Assembly (NCBI GenBank): GCA_922989275.2
Contig: OV277867.1
Span: 37,750,070 to 37,814,069 of the forward strand
DNA: 64,000 nucleotides
DNA from: Gari tellinella
Taxonomy: Eukaryota > Mollusca > Bivalvia > Cardiida > Psammobiidae
Direction of reading: 5' to 3'
Shown in pieces: positions 1 through 10,700 of the stretch (position 1 is the first letter of the stretch; the number at the start of each line of letters is the position of its first letter). A model generated the notes under the pieces. It had not been told where the DNA came from. It saw only the letters and a list, made by a program, of their open reading frames with translations, and made no database searches. A program made the position numbers and the translations under genes.

Positions 1-118
1 CATTTGTTGGGTATATTTTTTGTTTAAAAGTACCCAACAGTACACTAATATACCCAACAATAACAATAGGGCAATCACGGAATGAATGGAATCTATTGAT
101 CTCCCTACCCAACAAAGG
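1..118. repeat. Small inverted-repeat element at window start
   Basis: TTTGTTGGGTA near position 3 is matched by TACCCAACAAA near 106-116, and two further CCCAACA copies lie between. It looks like a short palindromic element, but the left edge is cut by the window. Confidence 0.4.
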
Positions 119-231
119 ACCTTTCGTGCGCTCGGACAGACAGGACGATTACTATATGCCTCCGCATCTGTCGATGCCGGGGGCATAAAAATTATGAAAT
201 AATATTCTATTGAAAAAACTTAAAATAACTA

Positions 232-467
232 TTAACTCATTCACCCTTGAAACATTTAATGAAAAATTCCAATTCAAAAATAAGTCTAGGCCATTTTTTA
301 CTTTTTAGGGAAGATTTTTACAATATATTTTAAAATAACAAACAGTGTAGACCCTTAAGGAGCCCTCCGATCTGGGTCTACACTGTATGGGACAAGTGTA
401 TTCCTCACATGTACACTATTTGTAAATGACGAGTATACTCGTCGCTAGGGTTGAATGAATGTGTTAA
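232..467. repeat. Family C MITE
   Basis: Bounded by TTAA at both ends. It contains the family framework (ACTTTTTAGGG, then AACAGTGTAGACCC, then GGGTCTACACTGT) and the trailing segment with GTATACTCGTCGCTAGGGTT. The central palindrome is shortened compared with the 8353-8612 copy. Confidence 0.75.
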
Positions 468-540
468 AATTTACAAAAATAGCTGCAATTCTAAAAGCCT
501 TTTTTGTCTAAATGTTGATGATTTATTATAATCTCCGAGT

Positions 541-618
541 TGCAAACAGTTTCCAGCTTGATCCGATGCAGAGTGACTTGGCGTCTGATCTGGCTCCAAA
601 CTGTTTGCATTTGACATC
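541..618. repeat. Family D palindrome core (degenerate)
   Basis: TGCAAACAGTTTCCAGC and its complement GGCTCCAAACTGTTTGCA flank a GATCCGATG..CGTCTGATC centre. The arms have diverged from each other, so this is an old copy. Confidence 0.6.
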
Positions 619-654
619 ACCTGTTGTAGATCAATTCTGGTGGTATAAAAAAGC

Positions 655-1146
655 CTCTGACCCATAGATATCTTAAAATAACCTAGATGGGCTATTGGCC
701 AATCAGCGACGGTCATCGAGAAGCCATCTTGATGCGTGTATGCTACTCATCCTCCAATGGTCTGGTGCACGTCGTATTACGTTAGATTAATGACGTTACA
801 TGCTGTGCGCAGTAGTCCCGTCTACGTTGATGGTGCGTCATTGACTACAGAAGTTGCTAAGAACCGTTCCATAGTTGCTATGATTAACCGATGATTTTAT
901 TCAGTTAAAGAAGAATTACCATCATTTTGTGCTTATTATCGTTTGATTGTCGTTTCACGGTGCATTTTTATGTTACAAGATGTATGTAGTACAAATTCAT
1001 TCTGAAATGAAAGTAAATCCTATTATGTCGCCGGAGGGAAAGTGTATGATACACTCATCAAAATAGTGTCTTTCTGACCGTCGACCAATGGGAGCTCAGC
1101 GCTAGGTGGCCGATCTAGTCTCTTAAGATATCTATGCTCTGACCCT
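655..1146. repeat. MITE with about 45-bp imperfect TIRs
   Basis: CATAGATATCTTAA near 663 and TTAAGATATCTATG near 1123 are complementary, and the similarity continues inward over GACCGTC / GACGGTC. The interior has no coding potential. Family not recognised. Confidence 0.55.
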
Positions 1147-1364
1147 CTTAACAATCATACCGGTAATATTCTGTGATCAAAAGTGCATGATTGACAGAAT
1201 TTGTTAAACGCTCCGTCAACTTTTTTCATTGGTCTATAGCTTCAGACAGCAGAATATAAGTTTAATATCTTTTATTGAGCTATACACGAGTAGCTTTCAC
1301 TCTACATTCACATAGCTGCACATAGAAAAATAAAGCAATAACAAAACAAGGACAGATTCAACAT

Positions 1365-1619
1365 TTAACCCAATACCCCATTATCACTTTTGAGTTTTGA
1401 AAACATGTGACCACTTAAAGCAGGTTGAAAGTAAAGCAGAATGTGACTTAAGGCACATTCTGCTTTACTTTCAGCCTGCTTTAAGCCATAATCTGCTAGG
1501 ATGTCGAAAATATTTATTATGGTACATATTCATGACTGTATAAAGTTAAAATATTTTCTTCACAATGGAGGAATATATTAAAGGCGTAAAAAGGCGTATT
1601 TATGGGGGTAATGGGTTAA
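1365..1619. repeat. Family A MITE
   Basis: Starts TTAACCCAATACCCCAT and ends ATGGGGGTAATGGGTTAA. The centre is the A palindrome, with arms AAAGCAGGTTGAAAGTAAAG and CTTTACTTTCAGCCTGCTTT around a GTGACTTAAGGCAC loop region. TTAA ends followed by CCC suggest piggyBac-type mobilisation (inference). Confidence 0.85.
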
Positions 1620-1844
1620 AACATATATACATAAACTATAAAATTCTGCCACCTTCTTAAACCTTTTCACCATATAAAAATTAGTTTTATAACTCTATTG
1701 TACAATATATTTTCTTCTAAATTTAAGCCTGGAATGCAATAAACATTCCTTGCTTCTTGCTGGAAGGTTCCATTTTAGATGTACAAGGGTGATTCAAAGA
1801 GACACGTCTGCGTTGTTCCATACAGCTGAACATTTCACCTGAAG

Positions 1845-2048
1845 TAGCAAACAGTGCAGACCTTGATGAGACACCGCATTACCCAGCATCTCATCAGCGT
1901 CTACACTATTTGTCATTGACTTAAATGGGTTAATCCATTTGACTTCAAATAAACAGTTCCAATCACATTTCATCCATTCTTCATAATCTAGGTTTATTTC
2001 TAACAATATTTCAAAAGGAAAAACAGTGCAGACTGTCTACACTGTTTG
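1845..2048. repeat. Two C/D-lineage palindrome remnants
   Basis: Position 1845-1918 has AACAGTGCAGACC and GTCTACACTATTTG arms around GATGAGAC. Position 2018-2048 is a minimal hairpin, AACAGTGCAGAC followed at once by GTCTACACTGTTT, with the whole loop region missing. Confidence 0.55.
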
Positions 2049-2059
2049 GATACATATTA

Positions 2060-2415
2060 CAGCACTCCCTCTCTACAGCGACATCCAATGGGAGACAACA
2101 ATTGTGTACGTTGTTCGGAGGGAGTCGTTAGAGGGAGGGAAATCGGCTTACATTTGCTAACAGCTTGAATCCAGATCAGACGCCGCGTAAGCGGCGTCTG
2201 ATCTGGATTCAAGCTGTTTGTCACTCATTATTAAGTATTTTTCTGTCAAAATGTTGAATATGTAATTTTGAGAAAAACAGCAGACGACAACTTTAAGCAG
2301 ACGATATTAAAGCAGTAAAGGCGTTAGACATAATTGTCTTGTTTAGGGAACTGCGACAAGATGGAGGGAAGGAGGGAAGCGTTGTTGGGAGGGCCGTTGT
2401 AGAGAGGGAACACTG
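2060..2415. repeat. Family D1a composite MITE, TA-flanked
   Basis: Ends CAGCACTCCCTCTCTACA and TGTAGAGAGGGAACACTG, each flanked by TA. The interior contains a D palindrome (GAATCCAGATCAGACGCCGC and complement), then CAGACGACAA and GCAGACGATATTAAAGCAGT, the sequence typical of the TTAA-type D1b element. It appears to be one MITE carried inside another. Confidence 0.75.
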
Positions 2416-2424
2416 TAGATGTCA

Positions 2425-2692
2425 AGTATAACTCTGCATCTCATCTTACCCCTGAAAGTTTCATTGAACAATTCCATTTTTAAATAAAATTTACCGGTAG
2501 TCCTTTTTTTACTTTTTAGGGTTGTGTTTTGCCATATATATTGCAAAATGACAAAAAGTGCAAACCCTGATCAGAGGGTTCCTTTAGTAGCCCTCGGATC
2601 TGGGTCTTCACTTTGCATAGGACAAGTGTTCTCTACATGTGAATACTGTTTGTACATGACAAGTACACTTGTGGCTAGGGTTTAATGTGTTA
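2425..2692. repeat. Family C MITE
   Basis: Shares ACTTTTTAGGGTTG, AATGACAAAAAGTGCA, GATCAGAGGG and the CTAGGGTTTAATGTGTTA end with other C copies. The left edge is diverged. Confidence 0.65.
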
Positions 2693-2783
2693 GCACTCAG
2701 ATTGAACTTCTGCAGCATTAGGTGTGGAACAATATTTTTCAGAAATGTAGACAATAAGATAACTTGTTTCAAGTGAGCAAGAA

Positions 2784-2985
2784 CAGGGCTGCCATAAGCT
2801 GTTCTTGAAAAATCCTAAGATTTCCAAATTTACTATATTTCAAGTGTATTACTTAAAGCATGTTGAAAGTAAAGCAGAATGCGCCTTAATGCGTATTCTG
2901 CTTTACTTTCAACATGCTTTACGCTACAATCTGCTAAGATAAAAATCCGAAGATTTCGGAACAAGCCAGAGAAATGGCAGCCCTG
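2784..2985. repeat. CAGGGCTGCCAT MITE carrying an A-type palindrome
   Basis: TIRs CAGGGCTGCCAT and ATGGCAGCCCTG are flanked on both sides by the same six bases, CAAGAA, a target-site duplication. Inside is the family A palindrome (AAAGCATGTTGAAAGTAAAG and complement). CAGGG ends resemble hAT elements; a 6-bp duplication is shorter than the usual 8 bp. A second copy lies at 50570-50821. Confidence 0.85.
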
Positions 2986-3482
2986 CAAGAAATCAACATG
3001 TTTCAGTATTAGAAGGATTCTCACCTGAATAATCATAAATAAAACGGTGTCTACAATTAACATCTATTATCTGAACTATAACCTTGGCTAAAATGAAAAT
3101 ATTCCCAAGGAAAGGAATATAAACTGATGTCAACAAATTCCCATCCGAAAATAGTGAGGCCCTGATCATACAGACCCTTTAGAAGCTGTCTAATCTGGGT
3201 CTACATTGTTTTCAAAAAGCGTACATATATGCTTATAACAGGAGAATGAGTATATAGTATTTAAAATATCTGACAACATAATTTCAAATGATAAAGCAAT
3301 AATCAGATTATATAGCACCTATAGAAAATAAAATGATGAAAAAGTTATGTTACTTCATATGAAAATTCAGAACCGGCACTATATCCCATCAGAAAAAAAT
3401 GCTTGGTGGTATTAAAGACAGGTGGCATCTTAAAGCAACATGAAGCTTCAAGCTGCCACCAATAAGTACATGTACCTACATT

Positions 3483-3732
3483 TTAACCCCTTACCCCTTG
3501 AATACTTCTTTTTACATCTTAAATTTATTCCCCCATGGAAGAATATAGTTCTTATTTATAGTCAAACATTTATATGTGAATATATATTTGCTATATTCTA
3601 GTAGATGGTAGCTTAAAGCAGGCTGAAAGTAAAGCAGAATGTGCCATAAGGTGCATTCTGCTTTACTTTCAACCTGTTTTAAGTGGTCACCTATCTTCAA
3701 AACTAGAAACAGGCTATAGGGTAATGGGTTAA
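3483..3732. repeat. Family A MITE
   Basis: TTAACCCCTTACCCC at the left end and GGGTAATGGGTTAA at the right. Central palindrome with a GTGCCATAAGGTGC loop region. Confidence 0.85.
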
Positions 3733-3859
3733 ACAATCATTCTTGTGAGAGGTTGAAAGCATGATGATGTTAAACTTTACATTAGGAATCCTCTTGCAAA
3801 CAGGAACATGGACAAATCTTAACCAATGGTAACAGCATACCTATCAAACATCGTAAGTT

Positions 3860-3943
3860 ATAGAGGATTTATTTTCTTTAGAATGGCTGCAAAACTATAT
3901 GTGATAGAGGATTTATTTTCTTTAGAATGGCTGCAAAACTATG
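3860..3943. repeat. Short tandem duplication (period 44 bp)
   Basis: The unit beginning ATAGAGGATTTATTTTCTTT is present twice in direct succession, nearly identical. It is a recent local duplication of unknown sequence. Confidence 0.8.
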
Positions 3944-3993
3944 TAACCTTTTAAAACCAAATGTTCATTTTGGTTTTAAAACAATTTACTGTA

Positions 3994-4197
3994 CAGTACA
4001 ACCTCTCTTTTACTACCACTAAACTGTGTTAATTGTAAGGTGATTCAGACAGGTGACTGCTTAAAGCAAGGTGACAGTAATGCAGAAAGCTCCTTTAGGA
4101 GCTTTCTGTTTTACTGATACCTTTCTTTAAGCTGTCACCTGTCTTTTACATAAACAGTTAGCCATATTTGTATTGGTTTAATAGAGAGATTTTACTG
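3994..4197. repeat. Family B MITE, TA-flanked
   Basis: Ends CAGTACAACCTCTCTTTTAC and AGAGAGATTTTACTG, each next to TA, as in mariner-type insertion. The centre is the B palindrome: AAAGCAAGGTGACAGTAA, AGAAAGCTCCTTTAGGAGCT and complement. Confidence 0.85.
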
Positions 4198-4358
4198 TAC
4201 TTTTCAAATCTGTACAAGCTTCCATCATATATCTGTTATATAGTGTTCCACTGCTTCACTTTCTTGACATATACTTTACTCAAGAAATAAATCTCTACAG
4301 CATTTATGCAAAAATTAATGCGTAGTACCTAAATAGGCATAAATAAAAAAGCAACATA

Positions 4359-4586
4359 CAGTAGACAAGACGTTATTATTTCCCGTTTAAACGCATATGA
4401 AACGCAAAGCACTCAACTGTAAAAATTCACAACTTTTTGAGAGTTCTAAGTATCTATTTCAATCTGAATGGCAAACAGTTAGGAGCCCGATCAGACGCTG
4501 GGTTACCCGGCGTCTGATCTGGCTCCAAACTGTTTGCATTGGAAATAATAATTTTTGCGTAAGGAAAAAAGAACGTCTTCTCCACT
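4359..4586. repeat. Family D2 MITE, TA-flanked
   Basis: Begins TA|CAGTAGACAAGACGTTATT and ends CTTCTCCACTG|TA. Inside are AAACGCATATGAAACGC and a D palindrome with GGAGCC/GGCTCC arms and a CGCTGGGTTACCCGGCG centre. Confidence 0.8.
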
Positions 4587-4606
4587 GTAGCTCCCGATAA
4601 ATAGAG

Positions 4607-4799
4607 CAGGGCTCCAGATAAGAGGGAGTAAACTGCACAAATCCAACATTTTCTCACTTTTTTTAGCATCAAATCTTATAATGTTACTACTCCTTAGAAT
4701 CGTCTCTTCGAGACAATTCTAATGAGTAGTGACACCATAGGGTTTAAAGCAGAAATAAAGATTTTAGTTTTTTAAATACCCCCCTTATCTGGAGCTCTG
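4607..4799. repeat. Family E MITE, 6-bp target duplication
   Basis: TIRs CAGGGCTCCAGATAAG and CTTATCTGGAGCTCTG. Six identical bases (ATAGAG) sit directly outside each end. An internal palindrome contains AATCGTCTCTTCGAGACAAT. The hAT-like ends are non-coding, so mobilisation must be in trans. Confidence 0.9.
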
Positions 4800-5020
4800 A
4801 TAGAGTATTTGAAAACCATGTCTCCACCAAACACTATTCTGTGATTATTCATCATCATTGCAGGTCTTGGAGAGACTGACTATTCTGAGTACTCACAATC
4901 TCCGGTTCAGAAAGGATTTTATGTCAGAAATGATAACATTAATTACTTGGCCCTATGTATATAACCAGATCTCATCAATGTTTTAACTAATTTATTCTTC
5001 AGTACGTTATACAGATACAG

Positions 5021-5213
5021 CAGGGCTCCAGATAAGAGGGAGTAAACTGAACAAATCCAACATTTTCTCACTCATTAAGGCACCAAATCCTATGGTGTTA
5101 CTACTCATAAGTATCGTCTCTTCGAGACGATTCTAATGAGTAGTAACACCATAAGGTTTGGTGCAGAAATAAAGATTTTATTTTTTGAAACACTTCCCTT
5201 ATCTGGAGCCCTG
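5021..5213. repeat. Family E MITE, 6-bp target duplication
   Basis: Second copy, same length (193 bp) as 4607-4799. TIRs CAGGGCTCCAGATAAG and CTTATCTGGAGCCCTG, flanked on both sides by ATACAG. Confidence 0.9.
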
Positions 5214-5230
5214 ATACAGTGCAACCTCTC

Positions 5231-5350
5231 CTAACACATTCAACCCTAGTGATGTGTATACTTTCCATTAACAAACAGTGTACATGTGAAGAGTGCACTT
5301 GTCCTATGCAAATGGTATAGACCCAAATCAAAAAAAATTGGAAATGCATC
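5231..5350. repeat. Family C fragment
   Basis: CATTCAACCCTAGTGATG, AACAAACAGTGTACATGTGA and AGTGCACTTGTCCTATGCA match the outer part of family C. The core palindrome is lost. Confidence 0.55.
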
Positions 5351-5371
5351 TTGATGGGTTGTTTTTAACTA

Positions 5372-6411
5372 CAGTAGAACTTCGATGTGTCGAACTTCGA
5401 AGAGTCGAGTTTCTCGATGTGTCGATCTTTTTTTAAAGTCCCAACTTTTCTCCCTATATAACCTTATAAAAAACCTAGGTATGACTCGAGTTTTTATAAG
5501 TCGAGTTTTTCGCTATATCGACTTTATTTCTCGGTCCGTACGTACTGTTTCACTCAAAATTCACTACACATGTGTCGATGTTCGACTGTACGATGGACCG
5601 GAATATTGCGTGTCGAGTTTTTCACACCTCCGTGACCATCTTTACTCGATTGATTGTCGTGAATGAAAATTACATGACTGCCCAATTATCCAGGACAAAC
5701 AGGCCAACACCTTCTCATTGTGTCAACGGCCCTGTGTATTCCTTGATTCATCTACTCTTTTCCATATTTTATTCCTCACGGACTTTATCGTAGCGCCCTT
5801 ATTCAGTTTCGTGTAAAGTCAAATATAAACCGCATATTCGTAGATCGGTCGATGTTTTTTATGCCGGAAGAGAAATGTGTGTGTAAAAGACAAAGAACAA
5901 CTCACGCGGAACCCATCCCGAAATGTGTAGCATCAATAGTTATGCAATTATCCCTCTAAGGAGATATTGTTACTATTTTAAGAAAAGGGTTTCCCCTGAA
6001 TTTGGTTCCAGCGTTTTTCGAGAATGTATATGCTGGAATGGGTAAAAGAATTAACCGGTGCGCAGATAAAAAGCGACTTCCGTTCATACCGCAGTGTTGC
6101 TTTTTTCTGAAAATCGAGTTACGGCAAACGTATTTTCGCCTGACGATTCGTTTCAAGTTGAATTTTTTGTAAAATGAGTAAATATGCATCCAGTTTGGAT
6201 GCGATACGAGCGTTACATAATTGCGTTTTAATGTTTTTAATTTGAAATCATCGATATCAACAAGTAACATACGGACATGTCGGCTATATGGAGATCGAGT
6301 ATTTTTGAAGAAAAAAATCGAGGGAGCATAAGGTAAAACATGAGTCGAGGCTTCGATGTGTCGAGTTTTTTCTGATGGTCCCTTCAAACTCGACACATCA
6401 AAGTTCTACTG
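5372..6411. mobile_element. TA-flanked mariner/pogo-like non-autonomous element, 1.04 kb
   Basis: Left end CAGTAGAACTTCGATGTG and right end CACATCAAAGTTCTACTG, each flanked by TA. Subterminal TCGATGTGTCGA-type motifs repeat in both orientations. TA target and CAGTA..CTTCGATG ends resemble pogo/Tigger elements (family knowledge). A 146-codon minus frame (5956-6396) runs through a TIR and has no transposase motif, so the element is probably non-autonomous. Confidence 0.75.
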
Positions 6412-6531
6412 TATATAATGTAAACAGTATATATCCTGACCAGAGGGCTCTTGCAGGGTTTTTACCCTATCCTATTAAAGACATTTAAGGAATATTCCTA
6501 CATCCTGACTAGGACCTGCTAAACTGTTCCC

Positions 6532-6782
6532 TTAATCCTTTGAACCCTAGTCCCGCATATAGGCGTGCTTTTCAAACAGTGTATATGTGAATAGTACACT
6601 TGTCCTATGCACACAGTGAAGACCCAGATCAGAAGGCTCCGACAGGAGTCCTCTGATCAGGGTCTTCACTGCTTGTCATAATTCCAAACATTTACAAAAA
6701 CAACCCTTAAAGGTCAGAAATGGACTAGACTAAAATGGAAACTGGATTTGTTCATTTAAAGTTTCAGGGAGGAAAGAGTTAA
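6532..6782. repeat. Family C MITE (reverse orientation)
   Basis: TTAATCCTTTGAACCCTAGT at left and GGGAGGAAAGAGTTAA at right. The central palindrome contains GATCAGAAGGCTCC and GGAGTCCTCTGATC. Confidence 0.8.
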
Positions 6783-6854
6783 TCCCTCTGCCACCCCCAA
6801 AAAGTGCCTTGTGGCCATCAAAGAATTTACTTTTCATACTTAAACCATGTTCTG

Positions 6855-7105
6855 TTAACCCTTACCCCATAGCCTGGTATAAGTTTTGAAAACAGGTGAC
6901 CACTTTAGGTCGGTTAAAAGTAAAGCAGAATGTGCCTTAAGGCACATTCTGCTTTACTTTCAGCCTGATATAAGTTACAATCTGTTAGGATATAGAAAAT
7001 ATATGTTATAATAAATATCAATGACTCTTTGAAGTGAAACTATTTTTTTCAGTGGTGGAATAAATTAAAGGCGCAAAAAGTTGTATTTATGGGGTAATGG
7101 GTTAA
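6855..7105. repeat. Family A MITE (reverse orientation)
   Basis: TTAACCCTTACCCCATAGCC at left, ATGGGGTAATGGGTTAA at right, GTGCCTTAAGGCAC in the palindrome centre. Confidence 0.85.
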
Positions 7106-7314
7106 AGATGCATTGAAACCTTTTTTCTATATCCTGACATGTAAGTGCTAAAAGCAGGCTGATAGTAAAACTACTAAGCTTAAAGCCTGCTTTAAGCAAC
7201 GAAGTCTTAAAAAATAAAAACAAGCTATTGAGGACAGAGTTAAAGAAGGTTGAAAGTAAAGAAGAAAGGTCCTTGGAGAACTTTCTACTTTACTTCAGCT
7301 GGTATATGTCTGTC

Positions 7315-7566
7315 TTAACCCATTACTTCATAGACACTAATTTCAACACCTTCAATTTATTTCTCCATTGAAGAAGGAAGTTACAATTTATACAGTCCTG
7401 AGTGTGCACTGTAAGAAATATTTTCTTTATCCTAGCAAATGGTAGTTTAAAGCAGGTTGAAAGTAAAGCAGCATGTGCCTTTAGGCACATTCTGCTTTAC
7501 TTTCAACCTGCTCTAAGTGGTAACCTGTCTTCATAACTAGAAACAGGCCATGGGGTAAAGGGTTAA
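7315..7566. repeat. Family A MITE just beyond the DNAJC25 stop
   Basis: TTAACCCATTACTTCATAG to ATGGGGTAAAGGGTTAA. The palindrome arms are intact with TGTGCCTTTAGGCACA in the centre. On the minus strand it lies about 100-350 bases after the DNAJC25 stop codon, so it is probably in the 3' UTR. Confidence 0.85.
7356..7361 (-). terminator. Candidate polyadenylation hexamer AATAAA
   Basis: Reading the minus strand after the DNAJC25 stop, this is the first AATAAA, about 307 bases downstream. It lies inside a family A MITE, whose framework contains GGAGGAATAAATT. Use as the real signal is inference. Confidence 0.35.
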
Positions 7567-7667
7567 ACACTGAAAAAGATATGAAGGTGAGATTAAACAT
7601 AACAATGGGTTAACATTATAATGAACCTATTCAAAATAGTTATCTAGTTAAGAACACAATGATGGTA

Positions 7668-7790
7668 TCACTCTGGTCCAAATGTCATCTGGCCTGGTCC
7701 GCCCTTCTTCATGTAGCGTCTGTAACTTTTATACCTGGCACTCTCAGCTAACTTAATCTTCATCTCTTCATCCTGTTGTTCCTTCCAGTC
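7668..7790 (-). CDS. DNAJC25: DNAJC25 exon 11 (C-terminus and stop)
   Basis: Acceptor CCAAAG, then DWKEQQDEEMKIKLAE, YKSYRRYMKKGGPGQMTFGPE-like ending and TGA. Matches the conserved DNAJC25 tail (RWMKNEGPGRLTF in vertebrates). Confidence 0.92.
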   Translation of the reverse strand, partial: DWKEQQDEEMKIKLAESARYKSYRRYMKKGGPGQMTFGPE

Positions 7791-10700
7791 CTTTGGAAAA
7801 AGAGACAATAAAATTTATCATACCTCATAGATATATCAGTATCTATGATTACGTTTGTGTACTTCGAAAACACTGTATGACCGATTGACAAATGTTGTGT
7901 CTTCCTAGCAAAGTCCTCCAGAAATGAAACTTTTCAGGGTAAACAACCTCCAATATATTAACCTACTGCAAGGGCCATAAATGTTTAATGAATAGATCTA
8001 TTATAAAAGTTTTTTACTGTATTTTTCAGTAACATTGATTCAAAGACCATAAAATATTAACAAAAAATTATTTCTTATAAAAACAAAATGAAGTATTTTT
8101 CTTTTAAATTTAAGGCAGAAAACAGAATGCAGGTGCAGGCAAAAAATCTACTTGGAGCTTTCTTCGATACTTTACATTTGTTTCAAGCTGCCTCCTATTT
8201 TTCATCGCACGTAAAAGTTTCCAAAATAAGAAACCGGAGTAGCTATAGGTTTTGTGTCTATCCCTCTCGTCTTTCAGATTGAACATCAGTTACCTTTAGT
8301 TAAACCTTTTGTTATGGCTAACCATGTATTGATTCAACAATACTATACTTGTTTAACCCTTTCCTCCCTAAAACCTCAAATCGACAATTCTAATTTTCAA
8401 TTTAGTGTAGTCCATTTTTGACTTTTTAGGGTTGATTTTTACAATATATGTCAAAATGACAAACAGTGTAAACCCTGATCAGAGGGCTCCTAAAGGAGCC
8501 CTCTGATCAGGGTCTACATTGTTTGCATAGGACAAGTGTACTCCTCACATGTACGCTGTTTGCAAATGATGCATGTATGCTGCTATAATGCATGACGAGG
8601 GTTCAAAGAGTTACATTTAGTTTCGTTCATAAATGTATAGAACAAATTTTGATATACATGTAAGACTTACTTTAAATTTTTCTTTAATCCAAAGTTCTTT
8701 CTGTATATAAGTGTCCTTTTCATGATCTTCTACAGCCTGAAACAGAAGCGACAGTGAGGAATGTCAAAATACAGTGCTCCCTCTCTACAACGGCCCTCTG
8801 AACAACGACTCCCTCCTTACAACGACCTTTGACGCAATTCCCTTAACGGGATAATTATGTCTAACACTTTCACTGCTGCAATATCATCTGCTTTAAATAG
8901 TTTTTTGCTTTATATCTCAAAGTTACTAACTGGACATTTTGACAGAAGAAATATAAAGACGAGTGACAAACTGTTTGAACCCAGATCAGACGCCGTGTAA
9001 TGCAGTGTCTGATCTAGGTTCAAACTGTTTGCAAATGTAACTCTGACTGTATAAAGCTGTTCACATTCAACCTATATTGAGGCCTGAAAGTTAAATCAGT
9101 TTACAAGAGTTATCAAGTGAGGGAAATGTTTAACCTATCACCCCATAAATGATAAATATGCCTTTTATTTATTCTTACACAAAGGAAAATACTTTACAAC
9201 CTCAAAATATGTATCATATGAAATATTGTCTATATTCTAGCAGATGGTAGCTTAAAGCAGGCTGAAAGTAAAGCAGAATGCACCTTAAGGCACATTATGC
9301 TTTACTTTCAACCTGCTTAAAGTGGTAACCTATCTTCAATAATAGAAACAGGCTATGGGGTAATGGGTTAAACTACAGAATAACTGCTTAATAATGTGCC
9401 TGTTCAAGTCAGAAACAAGACTTCTAGGCAGAAAACATGGAATGTTTGTGATTTAAATATGTTTAACGTATTCAGCATTGGGAAATAAGGATTAAACTTA
9501 ACATTAATATCTGGCACTAGCATTGCGAAGATAGACAGCAGTTGAAGTGCCTTCATATGCCACCCTAAATATGAAGTTCCACATAAATATTCAATGGTTG
9601 ACTTCCCAGATATATTCTTCAAGCAAAAACACTTCCATCAGATTAATTTTGCCTTTTTGTTGGAGAGGATTTCAAACTCTGGCTTTGAGGCAATTCCGCC
9701 AAAGTATAAACAGAAGTAAACTTACAAATCTCACCACTCTATTAATCGGCATCGCTTTCCTATAATGTTCACAGTCCTGAATGATTAGCATTGATGATAA
9801 TTTTCCAAGAATGAAATCGTACAAAAATCCATTTTAATCAATGAATGAATTGAACGAGTCGAGTTAAGTCAAAGAGAATAAGAAATCTTGATCAGGGCTG
9901 AAAATGTTTGTAGATCTCAACTAAACTTCTTAGCCGAGAAACGGAGAAACATCCTGAGTTCAGCATACATAGTTAGATTTAGTGCATGAAACGTATGCGA
10001 AGCAGCACGGACATATGACTAACAAAACTCAGCAATCTGTTTAAAAACGAGAGCACCACAAACGGGTGCTGGTCGCTCCACTTTCTCATACTTCAGATGG
10101 CTACACATTCCAAACTTAAAGAATGTGTATGCGTGTTTGATGCTTTCTTGGTCATTGAAGTTTGTAAGCAACAACAACTCATACATACTTGAATATACAT
10201 AATTATGTTTACTACGTAGTAATAGGTAAATCAGTAGCCTAAACCCCAATGGTATTCCACAGAACTGCAGCTTTACACACATTTAACCCATTATCCCATA
10301 GCCTGTTTCTTGTTTTGAAGACAGGTGATCACTAAAAGCAGGTTAAAAGTAAAGCAGAATGTGCCTCAAGGCACATTCTGCTTTACTTTCAGCCTGCTTT
10401 AAACTACAATCTACTAAGATATAGAAAATATTTCTTGATTGTATAAAATGAAACTATTTTCCTTGATAGAGGAATAAATTAGAGGCGTAAAAATGCATAG
10501 TTATGGAGCAATGGGTTAAGCCAAACATATTAACTCATTTCATGCGGGATACACTTTTAGGTGTACCTCTAGGCAAACAGTTTTAATCTCAGATCAGGCC
10601 CTACACAAAAACTGAGATCAAAACTGTTTGCAGCTAAGTCAATATTCTATCAGAAACTGCTAAAATAGTTTGCAAATATTTAAGTTATACCCGCTGCAGA

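Larger units (their letters stand above)
1..7667. other. Gene-free repeat-filled region
   Basis: No exon or RNA gene could be supported here. Open frames are short, carry no recognisable domain, and mostly run across palindromic repeats. The sequence is a near-continuous series of MITEs (families A, B, C, D, E and a TA-flanked 1-kb element), listed individually. The 3' UTR of the minus-strand DNAJC25 gene probably enters the right edge. Confidence 0.6.

Noticed and set aside
5956..6396. 146-codon minus-strand open frame
   Set aside because: It starts inside a TIR of the 1.04-kb TA-flanked element, has no transposase or DNA-binding motif, and follows the strand bias of the TCGATGTG subrepeats. 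Probably chance.
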